Shown piece by piece: positions 1 to 12,800 of a stretch of DNA of 64,000 nucleotides. The stretch is from assembly GCA_013399875.1 (NCBI GenBank), contig VXAZ01009672.1, positions 1,548,553 to 1,612,552 on the forward strand, given 5' to 3'. Source of the DNA: Gymnorhina tibicen. Taxonomy: Eukaryota > Chordata > Aves > Passeriformes > Artamidae. The position numbers and the translations under genes were made by a program. Each line of letters begins with the position of its first letter. Positions within the stretch are counted from its first letter, which is position 1. The notes under the pieces were generated by a model. That model was given only the letters and a program-made list of their open reading frames with translations. It did no database searches and had not been told where the DNA came from.

Positions 1-737
1 GTGTCGGTTTGGTTGATTCCTCCGTTGGATAAATGGATTAATATTATTGAGGTCCTTTCCAGCACTTTAATTATCTTGAAAATAGCTGTAATAGAAGTGA
101 CTTGTGTAGGAGTTGGTATTGATTAGTAAGAGTTGTTGGATTTTTATTTGAGACAAGCAAAGATTTTTTTTTTTTTTGCTTCAAAGCACCACATAATGTA
201 TTTGTTGGGTAAGTCCTGAGCAGAAAAGACTTACATGGCCTTGATGAGAGTGAACTACCCCCTCTAAATTTAAACACAAAAATTACACTTCCTAACACAT
301 TGGTTTTTAAAAATGTATTTGTTTTCATAGATGCTTTTGCCTTGCACAGTAACTAGGTTAATATTACCTTGAGTGCCTTTCTTCACTGTGCCTTGGTTTC
401 TGTGATCATTCTGGAAAAGTGAAGGCATACTCAGTAATGTAAAACTGAGTAATGTAAAACAGAAAGATGCTGTGTTCTAAATAGGTAGATTGTCACAATG
501 TCTTTTAAATCAAAATTGCTTTAAAAAATTTGCTGCTTCTGGATTTATAATTATTAAGGAGGAGTCACTTTTATTTATATATTATTATTATTATTAATGT
601 CTGTTTTAGGGGATCATACCTTCATTTCCTTTGTTTCTTCTCTTGACTAAAGGGGTTAACCTGGGCTATGTTTTAGGTATAATATTATATGACGTTAGTT
701 TTTAATGCTTCATTTGAATTTTTTTTTGCCACCCAAG
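1..737 (+). other. Intron upstream of exon w1 (3' part)
   Basis: AT-rich intron end. It contains a T-run near 165-178, a (TTA)n stretch near 578-597, and a roughly 15-bp tandem duplication around 430-460. It ends in the T9 pyrimidine tract and acceptor of exon w1. Nothing else was recognised. Confidence 0.85.
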
Positions 738-868
738 GTCTCTGTCTTGAGAAACTGCCAATATCTTCCTCAGCTAGCAATCTCCATGTGGACCGTGAAC
801 AAGAAATTGTTACATGCTATGAGAAGGCTGGGGATATTGCTCTCTTGTACCTCCAGGAGATAGAAAGG
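738..868 (+). CDS. TTC7B: TTC7B exon w1
   Basis: The exon is 131 bp. It follows a T9 tract and the acceptor ...cccaag, and its donor is gtaagc at 869. Its first two bases complete a Gly codon begun in an upstream exon outside the window. It then reads [20 protein letters not shown] and on through [18 protein letters not shown]. It ends on a whole codon (AGG), so the following intron is phase 0. The segment is part of the N-terminal helical half of TTC7B. There are no stops in frame and it is close to the mammalian sequence. Confidence 0.96.
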
Positions 869-3800
869 GTAAGCTGAGGTGATTTTCTCGATTGAAGAAT
901 TGTGTGGCTCATCTTTCATTGATGTGGTCTTAGCAACATCTTGGTAACTCAACAAAAAGATGTCTTGTATTTCTTTTCATAGGAATTCAATGCACATTCA
1001 CAATTCGACAATACATTAGTATGCCTTAATGGATGTCTGGTATCTATCCTGACTGTTCTCTCATTCTGACCTCTTGGGAAACAGTGCTAATTGTCAAAAA
1101 AGGGACAGAGCTCCTCTGAGCTACTCTGTATATTTAAGATGCTGATCTGTGGCCTCCTGTTACTCTGTGGTAGTTCATTCAGGATCATGGGATTATGGTG
1201 TCTTTCAAACACATATGTTACAATATGTATGTTACATGTATATATTTACTAGCTTTTCAGATCACTCTTAAAAAGAATTGAATTCAAAGCAAAGCTATGA
1301 AGATAGAAAATTAATCTTGTTGATGGGTTTTTTTGAGCCAATAACATGACTGCACTTAAATTCTCTTTTACAAACTACTTGAAGATAAAATTCTGACATA
1401 ACATTGTATCCATCATCAAGTTCAATGATGTATCAGACAGAACAGTAACTGAAAGTGTGTTTCTTCAGCTGATAGGCACAGTCCTAGGGCAATGAAAAAA
1501 TCATCAGATATCATAGCCAGATAAACATATGATTTTGAAATATAGATGAGCTTCAGATGAATCTCAATACTTCTATACATTGAATCAGGAAAATATTCTT
1601 GGATTTGATAGCCCATTTGTCATTTTGTCTCATTAATATATTACTTACTTACTGTATGTATGGAACTACAGACACTGTCAGACTCTGGGGTACTAAATGT
1701 GTAGCAGACTTCATTTTTATTGATGAAAGCTGTTATATCTGAGCTTCTTAATGTTAGACAAAATACAACAGAATATGGACAGTTCTGCAGAATATTAAGC
1801 AAATTCCTGTACCTCCCTGCCTTTTAGAAGTTATGGATTATGAATTATGAGAAGTTAAACTTAGGCTCTTCATTTGGTAAGAACGTAACACTTCATGATT
1901 TAAATGCTTCAAGCTTTTTCTGAATTTAAAGGTATACATAGGCTCTTTTATTTCCTCCTCTTGATTTCATTTACACCATTAACTTTTGTCTTCTGTTTGT
2001 TACTACTTAGCAAAAACCCTTAAGTGATATAAATGCTTTTTTAAAAGAAATTTGTGGTACCCTTTATTTCTAGGAGTTACACACTACTGATTTTTATTTA
2101 GACTTTGAGGTACATTTGGGCAAAATGCAATACGCTTGGGGCTCTGTTCTTTGGCTTGTGAATGCTGTTAGAGTGAAGTGAGCTGGCAATATCCATCTGA
2201 TCCTCTTTTTCAGGCCCATTGCTTGCAAGCGTCAGGCCTGTCACCTGACAGCTGTCTTTGAAGGAGTTGTAAGACACAGTTAGGGTCATGGAAAACAGAA
2301 GAAAGGGGAATTTTAGTGGCTGGTAGACTATGTGCACTGAACATGAAGGCAAGTGAAAACTGATAACTCCACATTTTGACAGCATTTTTAATGTAATAGA
2401 ATTATTTCTAAATTGTTTTTTGGAAATCAGTCTAGACATAACTTTTAATCTTCTTGCTGCTCTCTGCAGCACTCTTTTCTAACCTAAGAGGAGTTTTAGA
2501 TTTTTGAATACCATCACCTCCTGCTACTGAATAAGGTTGCAATTATGCTTTTTCCGTTTTTTTTCTCTTTTGTATACCATTCTTAACAAAAATTTCTGAA
2601 AAAGTATTATAAAATTTCGCTTAGCAGTATTTCTGCTTGGTAAATAAATTATCTTTAAGGATATAGCCAAGAGCAAAAAGGTTTATTTTTAGGTGGCAAT
2701 GGAGGTAAAGCTGGAAATGCTCTACTAGCCACAACCTACAAAAGGCAAAGATTCTCCAACATTAAATGTTAACTTCCATGTAAAAGTACACAAACCTTGA
2801 TTTTAAGTTTTTTTTTCTAAATACACTTTTCCCCCCTCTTTCTTTTGTTCTCTTAGGTAATTAATGCCAATATACAAAACAGAAGCCCTAAGCCAGGGCC
2901 CACTGCACATGAACAAGAACTTGGTTTTTTCCTGGAAACAGGACTTCAAAGAGCACATGTTTTATATTTCAAGAATGGGTGAGATTTGATTCTTCTTTTA
3001 TTGTGTTTGGTTTTTTGCTTAGGTTTTGTATTTGTGATTTAACTGGGCATCACTTTTAGCAATTGTGGATTCTGTAATTATGAGGTCCCTTATTAATAAA
3101 GTAGTAATGTTTTGATTAAAATAGTAAGGCTGCCCGTATTGTATTTACTTACATATTGGAAAATGGTTTAGTCAAAGTATATTAAGCAGAAAGCATTTTA
3201 TAGTTTTACTTACTAATTGTAAGAACCTAAAGTACCTTAAGCTTTAACTATTTGAATTTAGTTTATTACTGAACACTCTTAAAATTAATTGTCAACATAT
3301 TGAAACTCTTGATTTTTATAATTTTGATTTTGTATAATTTTTTTCCAAATCTCTTCAGTTATCACTTATTTTAACATTATGCTGCAGGATAAATGTGCAT
3401 GAAGATCAACAGTATGTATACAAGTATACAATCTTCATTGTACCTTCTCTGTAGATCCCTTTAGATTCTGCATGGGAGTTCCTTTATAATTTATTTTAAA
3501 TAAGGCTTTGCTTAAAGCTTAAAAATACGTTCAGTTACCACACAGAATGAGAAAAAGAATACAACTCTCCATTTTTAAGAACTTCAAAACTCGGCACAAA
3601 TGGGTTTTAAGTACATTTCTGACATTTGTTGAAATCACATAGTTTAAAAATTTGTTTCTGGGGCTTCTTATTTCATTAGGAAAATGTGATTTTATTGAAA
3701 TATTAGAATTCTTGATAGGACTACTGTTTTGTACCAAAAATGTTTCTTATTCTTTCAAATACATAAACTGGAGATGAAGGAAACCATGCAGTGTCTGTAA

Positions 3801-6800
3801 AGAGTTCGAGATTTTAATGTACTGAAGGTAGGGTAATAAAAGGCTATCCAAGTTTTAAATTGTTCAGGGATTTCAACATGGAAATGATCACTACGCTTTT
3901 GAAATCTCTTTCTTAAAGTATTGAAGTAGTGGTGCAATAACACGATCTGCGAGTTACACTTTAGTTCTGTATTCATAATTTAATTGCAGGAGGAATGGAA
4001 TGTTCTGAAAGCTAATTTTTTTCATTTACCAGAGCTAAAAATAAGGTCTCTGTTTTCATGCCTGCACAAAAAATAAATAAAATAAAGTTACTGAAAAAAT
4101 CCCAGTGGCAGTCATGGTTAGAAATAAGCTAAGTATTCCGCATTTTGAAGAATGTTGGTTAAAGGCCAGGGGTGGAAATGGTGCATTTAATCTGATGTGT
4201 GTAAAAGCAATCAGCAGCAGACATTGCTTTTACACACAGCACGTCAGATTAAATGCACTGTTTAAAGCAGGTTGTGATTAATGAAGAAAACAAAGAGCAA
4301 CTGCACAAAAAATGTCATGAAGTGGATTGTTAAGGAACATCCAGACAGGAGTGTTTTTCCTAGACCATATCAGCTGGTCTGGTGTGAACTTTGAAAGGTG
4401 ATTTTATTCCATGTGCATTTTAATCCCTCCCAGTGAAGTTGTTGTTGATCTTGTTAACTCCTACATGAGCATATAATTTTTTTAACAGTCTTTAATAGAG
4501 TGATCTCTTGCAGTTTATAAGCTAATTACACATTATATATAGAATTTTGAACTTCTTCTAGTTCCATTGACCAGTGGTACATTTTTTGTGATATGATAGG
4601 AAGCAAGGTGTTAGGAACAATAGCTCTGTGACAATCATTATTTTATATATTCCTGCCATTGCATCCTTTAGTTTCCTTCCTTAATTCAGAGTCAATCACA
4701 GTTCTTTCAGTATTTCCTAATATGGTCATTGTTCCAGGCTGCTTGTTGTGTGGCTGCTTTTAGGGATTGCTTTTTTTATTTTTTTCAGGTTTTTTTAACT
4801 TGGGTTTACCAGAACTGAAGAGAACTTTAAATTTATACTTTTTCTAATAGGGATAAATTTAATTTATAGCCTGCTTTTTCATACATCTATTTTAAGGGTG
4901 TTTTGTTTCATTTTTAAATGTGCCATCCCTCCTGATGTTAGGTTTATAGAAAGTAGATTTGAGATCTTTTCAGTAAGCTTTGCAACATACTTCAAGTTTT
5001 AATGTAATCTAAAATCATTTTTGTACACGTGTGTCAGTTTCAAACTAGAAAAGAAAAGAAGATAACTTTTTTACAAACTGGAAGACCATAATTTCAACAG
5101 CAACATAGGGAGTATTACTGCCTACCCATAAAGTTAGTTGATGTACTTCAAATTTCCCTGTCGTTTGTTAACTGTACAAAGATTTTCTTTTAAGCTGAGT
5201 AATCAAGATTTTGTAGAGGTTTAAGTGAGTATCTTTCAGGTATGCATTATCTTGTATGAAAAGCTAGGAAGTGTTTGAAACTTAACTTAGCCTTTCTGCT
5301 AAGTGGTGGTATTTTGAAAATACATGGAAATGCGATTAGCTAAAAAAAAAAAAAAAAAGTTGAAATGGAAATAGTCTGAACCAGAAAAGTGTTAGTTTAG
5401 TGCTATTAAGACACAAAACTGAAATGAATGGTTTCTTCTGAAGCATACAGAATTTTATTACAGAAACAAACTACATACCCATTTTTCACTTGGGAGATGA
5501 GGAACATTTCAGCTTGGAAATGTGTAACAAGGAAGTTGAGGAAGTTGTTCTAAAACTTAGGGTAGAGTTTGTGTATTTTTTAAAAAACATTCTGAAATAT
5601 GTAACTTCATATGTCTTTCAGGCTGCTTACATAATTTGTGCAGTAGTTGCTTTGTAATTTCATATTGAAGGAATTCAAAGTCCTGATGTTTTTCGAAGAA
5701 AAGCTGTGAGCACAGGAACTTTGACATTGGTTTTTAACGTAGCTGTTTTCAAGTAGAATGCCCCTGAGAAAGAGAGGTCAGCTGTTTATGTACTCAGTGT
5801 TTCTTCTATCCTAGTATTTGCTTTGTATTCATGTTATGAGATTTACAAATTATTTTTGTCTTTTTTATGGTTTTTCTTTTTGAGGTAATAATGTTCACAA
5901 ATATACTGGAAGTGTATGCTCTTGAAGTAAAATGGCATTCTGGTTGAAATCTAAAATCATGTGAAAACCAGACTTACCTAGCTTTCAGAGCTCTATTTTT
6001 GGCTTATTTTATACCTCCTCCAAGGATATTGCTCTGGATCCAGACTGCAGTTTGGTTTAGTCTCCGTCATGGTTCACGTACTCTGTCAAAGCCTGAGGAT
6101 CCTGGAGAAGATCTGTACTCCTCATGGGGCCACTACCTGTGCTGGCACAGCCACGGTGAAGCAAGACATTCTCAGTCTCCTCCAGCAAGTTGTTTTGGCT
6201 TCTTCTCCATAGAAAATTAGCCCTGAAAAAAAGTAATTAAAAAAATCAACCAATTTTTCTCATTTTTCACATAATTGATATACTTGATTTATATTGACTT
6301 TGAATGTTTGACAAGCACAGCAAAAAGCCCTACTTAGAGTATGGGATTTATCTGTGTAGAATTTCTTTTATCTATTTTTCTCTTTTCACGATAGCATATA
6401 ACAGAAATAGCATAAAATATTCTCTTTCTGGTAAGGGAGGAACAGTGGATGGGAGGCAATCTGTAGGTGCTTCTATTTCACATGTGTATCTATACAGTGC
6501 TCACAACTAGGGATTTTAGAGTGATGAAATCCATGAGAAAAGGATTTATGTAAATGCTTGTCATAAATGCACATGAAGATCCTGTAAGATCAGCTTTCTA
6601 CTGTATTGGAATACAGTGCTAGATACCTATCACTCTGCATCTCTTGAGATCTTATTGCACATCCTACATCAGTCTCAAAACAAGCTGGTGTTTAAGTAAA
6701 GAATAGAAAGTAAGATGAAAACATTGAAATCCTACAAAGTATCACATTCCTTATATGTAAAATACCACTGTTGTATATTGGAAGGCAAGCAACATCACTT

Positions 6801-9800
6801 CTGTTGCAGTTTTCAAAACAGCTTTGTTCTCTATATACCTGCATTCATGTTTGTGTGGTTAGGAAGCTAAGGCAAGAATATATTCAAGATAAGAACAAAA
6901 ATCACTTCTCTGTGATTCCTAGCAAAAATAAGTTTTCAAAGGATACTTTATTATCTGTCATATCAGATGCTTTCCTCATCCTTATTTCCACTAATGTTCT
7001 TATCTGTTAGTTTTCATTGAAAAAACTTTATTTGAGCATGAGATGAAATTATTATTCCCTCAGATATTCAAGATAAAATCATCCATTATGAATGCTTTCT
7101 CTTTCAAACCTTACTGTATGTTCATTGCTCAGAATTATGTCTTAACTTCTAGAGTTTAAAATAAGATTCCATTGTGAAGTTACAGGTAGGAAACCTGGCA
7201 GTGTTACATGGAAGACTTAAGGTGGAAATAAACATGAAGAAATCACTTTTGTTCAAAATCTTATCAACTTTTGTAATAACTAGTTCTACAAGGAACAATG
7301 AAAGAGTAATGTTAGTATCTGAGTTAATGTTCAAGGTTGATACTCTTAATAATTTGTGGTTGGAATTCTGACTCCAGCTCACTTTTTCCAAGAAGATACT
7401 TAGCATTTTTTAGCCCATGTGCTACATGTCTTGCTGACAGCGGCTGTTGATTGCGTTTGCAAGCATCAGATTGAAGGTGTTGGTTTTATGGTGAGTTGTG
7501 ATGGCTGGCAAACAATATGGTCTTGGATCCTCAAACTGGGGAGTTACTATTTTGTACACTTCACTTGCTCCCCTCAAAATGCTCGTTTTACTGCTGTAGT
7601 TAATGCTCTTGTTTTTGCACTGTAAAGAGGAGTTACCTACTGTCATCTTCCCCAGACCTACACTCCTAGTGTGCATTTTCCTTGTTTGGCTTTTGCTGGT
7701 TCAAGTGCTTGTGTGGTTCTTCTATGGCGGCTTTTTGTTCTCAAAGAAATCCTAATTTTCTGTCATTCTGGTGAGAAGAACTGATTCACTGGGAGGTGTG
7801 ATAATGGCTTGTGTGGCTGTCAGAAACGAGATAGGACCATGGCAAGTGAGAGTGGGAAGGTATCAAGAAGGAAGGATGGTGGGAAAAGGGAACAAACACT
7901 AAGAGATGAGAATGAGGAGGATGAGATCTTCCTCTTCAGGTCGTGAACCATTAGGTTCTACCAGTGGAACTGCAGTTTAGGCAGTGTTTTCATTTTGAAT
8001 GCATGAATGCCAGAATTGCTGCTTAATTGGGCTCATTCAAATACTTAGGCTTGTGTAGCTCTAATGGCACACTGAAGATGTTTTATTTATAAGTCCAAAC
8101 ATCAGTTCAGAATTTTCAAGCATCAAGCAAATATGATCTTCTGTAGCGAATTTGAGATGTCTGGGCCTTTTCTTTCTGCATGAGGTAAGAATGGATAAAA
8201 TGAGATGTGTGCCATGATCTTTTTTTTTTTAAGTAGGCTTTAAAAAGAAACAAAACAGTAGTTTAGATTCTGGCAGGAAATTAGCTTTTTCTACATTTTA
8301 TTCAGAAAGTAATGCCCAGTGTTAATTAATGTTTTATGAAAATTATATAGTATTGTGGGTGTACTGAAAGTGTGAGTATGAATGGAAGAGAGCTAAGAGA
8401 GAACTGTCTGAATTTGCAACTATGTTGCCCCTAGTCGATCGATATCTAAATGCTTCCCAAGGTGTTTTTCTAATTGTGGATTAAGTTATACTTCTTCTCC
8501 ACCCTCTTAAACCTGATGGAAAATGGACACAGACATTAGTCACGATCATCCAAAGCACCATCCATTGTGCAGAATATGTAGCCTTGTCCATTTGTGCAGG
8601 CCTTTAATAAAGTTCTGGAAGAGAGTTACTGTTCTTGTAACACATCAAAAAACATAAACTTCATATGGAAAAAATGCCAATTCCTAAAATTTCATGAAGT
8701 TATTGTGATTTGAAGTTCTACTACATAGTTGCAGTCCTTTTTAATTTTCTTTTTAGTTCATCTTGTAGGGCTATACAAAGCAGTATGGTAAATGGCATAC
8801 CTTGGTATTAGGATGTTCTGTTACTGCTTAAGAGTTAATATCTTGATTTGTCACATTTCTTGCTTTTTGCTTATGTAGTAACTTCTTTTAATGTGAAATT
8901 GTTTCTGGCCTTAATACTGTGCAAATGACTCTTAATTGGCTAAAAGTAATTAGTTAAGAGTGTATGGATTTTAATCCTTATGGTTTTTTGTAAACATGTC
9001 AGTTATACTGAAGTTACTGAAATGTCACTGTTCTGATTGGCACGCATATTAAGAGTTTCGCCTGCCCTTACTCCTTACCTTTAAAATAATTCCTTTCTTT
9101 ACTTTTGTGTTTGAGTTTATGGGAGAAAAAACCAAACTTTAAAACTTACAGTGTACCTATGAGTTTACAAATATTGCATTTCTTTTTCTGCTTATAAATA
9201 CAGACAGAAAGATGAAACAGAAGAGAAGGTGGGAAGTGAGCTCAATCTTGTATCAGAGTAATTAATTAGGTTCTAACATGAATTGTTGTGGCTTAAGGTG
9301 CAAATATGTAGACACAAGGATGCAAATAGGCCCTAAGGGCATGTCTGTATAGACTTTCAGTAGGTCTTGGTTCTCAGCCTAGCTGGCAGATTGTTATTTA
9401 AAGAGTGAAAGTAAGGGTTTTTTTCCTTGAAGATTTAAAGCAGTAAACATTCTAATTATCTTTAAAAATGAGGAAAATGCAAACATGCAAATCAAAGGAG
9501 TTGGTTTGAGCATGTTCTGACAGGAGGCAGTCATATAAACACACATGTATGTAACTATCGGTGTCCATCTGTGGGCTGTCTTTGTCTTGTCTGAAATCAC
9601 TGAAAACGTCAGCTCCAAGTGAATGTCACTGTACCTTAAAATTCCTTGTCCCATGAAAGGAAGGGATCTCAAAGTCGTTTACAGACACTGTGGGACATTG
9701 CTGTCTAAGTTAATGTGCCCTTTTGCTCTGACATTCAATCAGCACAGCGAGAACTGCTGACATGGAGGCACATTGTAGTGAAAAGCAGGTAAAAGCGGTG

Positions 9801-12800
9801 TGTGTCCTAGGCTAGGAAGGAAAACCATGTGCCAGAATAGCCACCACTCTTCTCCTCAATGTTACAAACTGTTAACAAATACAGGAAATGTACTTTGCTA
9901 AAAGCAGTACGGTGTGGAGATCTACCATATTATTCATGGTATATTTTGCTTCATTTCTTGACTCTCAAAGCATTTAACTCGATTTTAGGGTGATTTAGAT
10001 TGTAGTTTTGAAGTCTGTTTTTTCCTAAATTTCATGTAGAAGATGCTTGACAAATCTGTTTTGTGTTTGCGTTGACTTGTGCAGTGAATCACTGTTAAAT
10101 GCTTTATGAAGCAAAAGCTAATTCTGTATTTTAACTGCTTTTTTTCCTTGTACAATCTTACTGCTTTTTCCATGATACAGTAGAACTTCAGTCACAAGTT
10201 TCAGTCCCTTGCAGATGCTTAAAAAAGTGTAATAAGTAACTAATAGCAACCTGTCATGAAGTGTTTAAGGGCTTGTGAAAGTTGCATGCTTTTTCATAAA
10301 GTGTTTTGTTACTGTTCTTGTAACACATCAAAAAACATAAACTTCATATGGAAAAAATGCCAATTCCTAAAATTTCATGAAGTTATTGTGATTTGAAGTT
10401 CTACTACATAGTATATGTTTCATCTGCACTGGGAAAATAAAAGTTCAAGCTGACAAGTTCTTGCTCATAACTCTTTTTCGACGATTTTGCAGGGAGCATT
10501 TCAGTTTTTTGGCAAGTCTGCTTTAGCTGGTTGGGGTTGTTTGTTTGTTGGGGTTTTTTTTTTCCCCCTAATCTTGTTTAAAGGATCCATTTGTGACTTT
10601 GCAATACAGTCTTTGAGAGGGAACTCCATTCATGGGAAATACACACTTAGACCAGAGGACTTAAAGCTGGGATTCCAGTGGACTGGTTTTGGCTCTCTAA
10701 AATATTTGGAATGTGGTATTACTGAATGATAGGTATTTTGGTTTTACAAAGGTGCCAAATGTATCCAGCTTCCAGTGAGTTTGGAGGTTTTCTTGAAATT
10801 TGGCCTAATGACTTTCTGTCCTTCATTAGTGTATGACGTTGTTGTAATAGTCATCAGCTATCGAGGCCTGCCTGTGTGAAATGTATAAATCAATGTAATG
10901 TTTCACACAGTAGTTTTCATGCAGATGCTTACACAAGATGAATTTTCTTTAGCATGTGCTAGCTGGTCACTCTATGGTCAAGCTCTGTGGTAGCATGTGG
11001 GCTTTTACAAACAATTTTTATTTCTTGTGTGACTGGTGATTATTTCTTTTTAGCCAGCTGGTGGCATATTTTGGCCTAACTTCCAACCTGTTCATACGGG
11101 TTTTGTTGTTTGGAAATACTACTTCTTTTAAAATGAACTTTTATATACAAGTATTTTAGAAAGTGAACTTGTGCTAATGAAAGGTGCTGTCTGTATAGTG
11201 AAAGATGTGTGGAAACTAAAGTTTCTGAAATATCCTGATAATCCTTTATTATGTAAAACAGAACAGAGATGAGTGCTGTCATGTAATCTGAAGAGTAAAA
11301 TAAATGAGTAGGTCTCTAGGTAAAGTGATAGGAGTTCTACAGTCCTATAGTAAATTCTCTTGCATCAAACATTAGTTTCAGGTATTCTGCAACTGAATTG
11401 AAAGAAAGTATCTGCATAAAAATGCTGGCTTTTTTTGAATTTGTACAGAGTTGGAATTCAAAAGATCAGTATTTTAAATATATTTTAAAATAAAGGCAGC
11501 AGACTAAGGAAAGCAGTTTTAATATCTGATTTATAGTGCAGTGCAATAGTGCTTTTACTTACAGAAAGCTTACACAGTATTTTGGCTCTGTCTTAGGGGA
11601 ATGCTACGCAACTTGCACATAACAACACACCTTAAGACAATATATGATGTTAAAGCAATGATTTGACACAAATTACACTCTTGATCAAATAATTTTGTTT
11701 CGTAACTAAACTTCAAGTAGTGAAATGGTTGTCCTATTGTTGTGTTCAGGTTGCAGAATTCTGTTGTTCAGGTCAGCAAAAAGCTAACCCAGTCCTTCAC
11801 CAGTTCAAAGACAAATTGTATTAATATAAAATAAAATATTCTCAACTGCTTTTATGTGCAATAAAACCTCCAAACAACAGATAAAGAGATGAGAAAAAGG
11901 TAAAGCTGTAAGACTATTCAATATTATCTACTGTTTGAGAACAAAGTTCAGATCTGCTAAAATTGTTAGTATGAATGATGCCTCTGAGGGTCTTGAATCT
12001 CTACAAAAGCTGTTTAGGTAGGAGACGTGGAAGAAGTGTAGATGGTGAAACTTGAGTTGCAGAAGCCACATGAAAAGCCACTCAGAGTCAAGAACAGAAC
12101 ACTGATCCCCCAGTCCTCTTCTGGCCACACAGTGGGCCTTAATGTGTTTGTGCTCTTTCCCTTCTAAAAAGGAGTTCAAAATTTTATGTTTTATATTGCT
12201 TTCAGGGTTACAAGATTTACTCATTTTTAATCTCCCTGTTTTAAGGTGTCAAGAGGCAGCTAAAACGGAATTTTTTTTTTCAAAGTTTATACTTGAAGCC
12301 TAACATAGTTGACAAGTAAAACTGTGAAAGAGAACAACTTAATTTTTTCTTTTTGAGGTGGTTGCTTCTTACTTTTCTCCTTGCCTTCCCTTGAACTATT
12401 TACTGATCGTGAAAATGTTCCTTTTTTCAATAAACTGTCAGGGAATGTTGTTATAGTAATCAGTGGTGAGGTTCCCAGATGAATGTATCTATATATCTAT
12501 ATCTCTATATATCTATCTCACAGAAGTGCAATGAGGCTATGAAGGAAAAAAAAGGGTAGCATGGATTTTAACAACTTTATTGAGAAATATTTTAAGGTGT
12601 TACTTCATCCAAGTTGGAATACTGTCAAATTCTATGTTTATATACAGGAACTTGACAAGAGGAGTTGGTAGATTTAGAGAGTTACTAAGAGCTGTCGAAA
12701 CAAGAACTACACAAAACCTGCGAATGGTAAGTTATATTAAACCACTTTCCTATTGTAGCATCTGAATTTCAGTAGGCAGGGAAAGCATAAAAATAGTGGA

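Larger units (their letters stand above)
2979..12647 (+). other. Intron between w2 and w3
   Basis: 9669 bp, GT-AG, phase 2. It contains the stem-loop at 4181-4258, a poly(A) run near 5341-5358, the exact 105-bp duplication (8625-8729 and 10308-10412) and an AT-rich microsatellite near 12485-12519. The stretch 6000-6210 is richer in G+C than its surroundings, but I could not assign it. Confidence 0.9.

Noticed and set aside
5999..6220. GC-richer block with a 73-codon frame
   Set aside because: No recognisable domain, no suitable splice phases, and no match to a repeat I know.
7149..7676. Overlapping frames of 65-85 codons on both strands
   Set aside because: Chance frames; no family, no start context and no splice logic.
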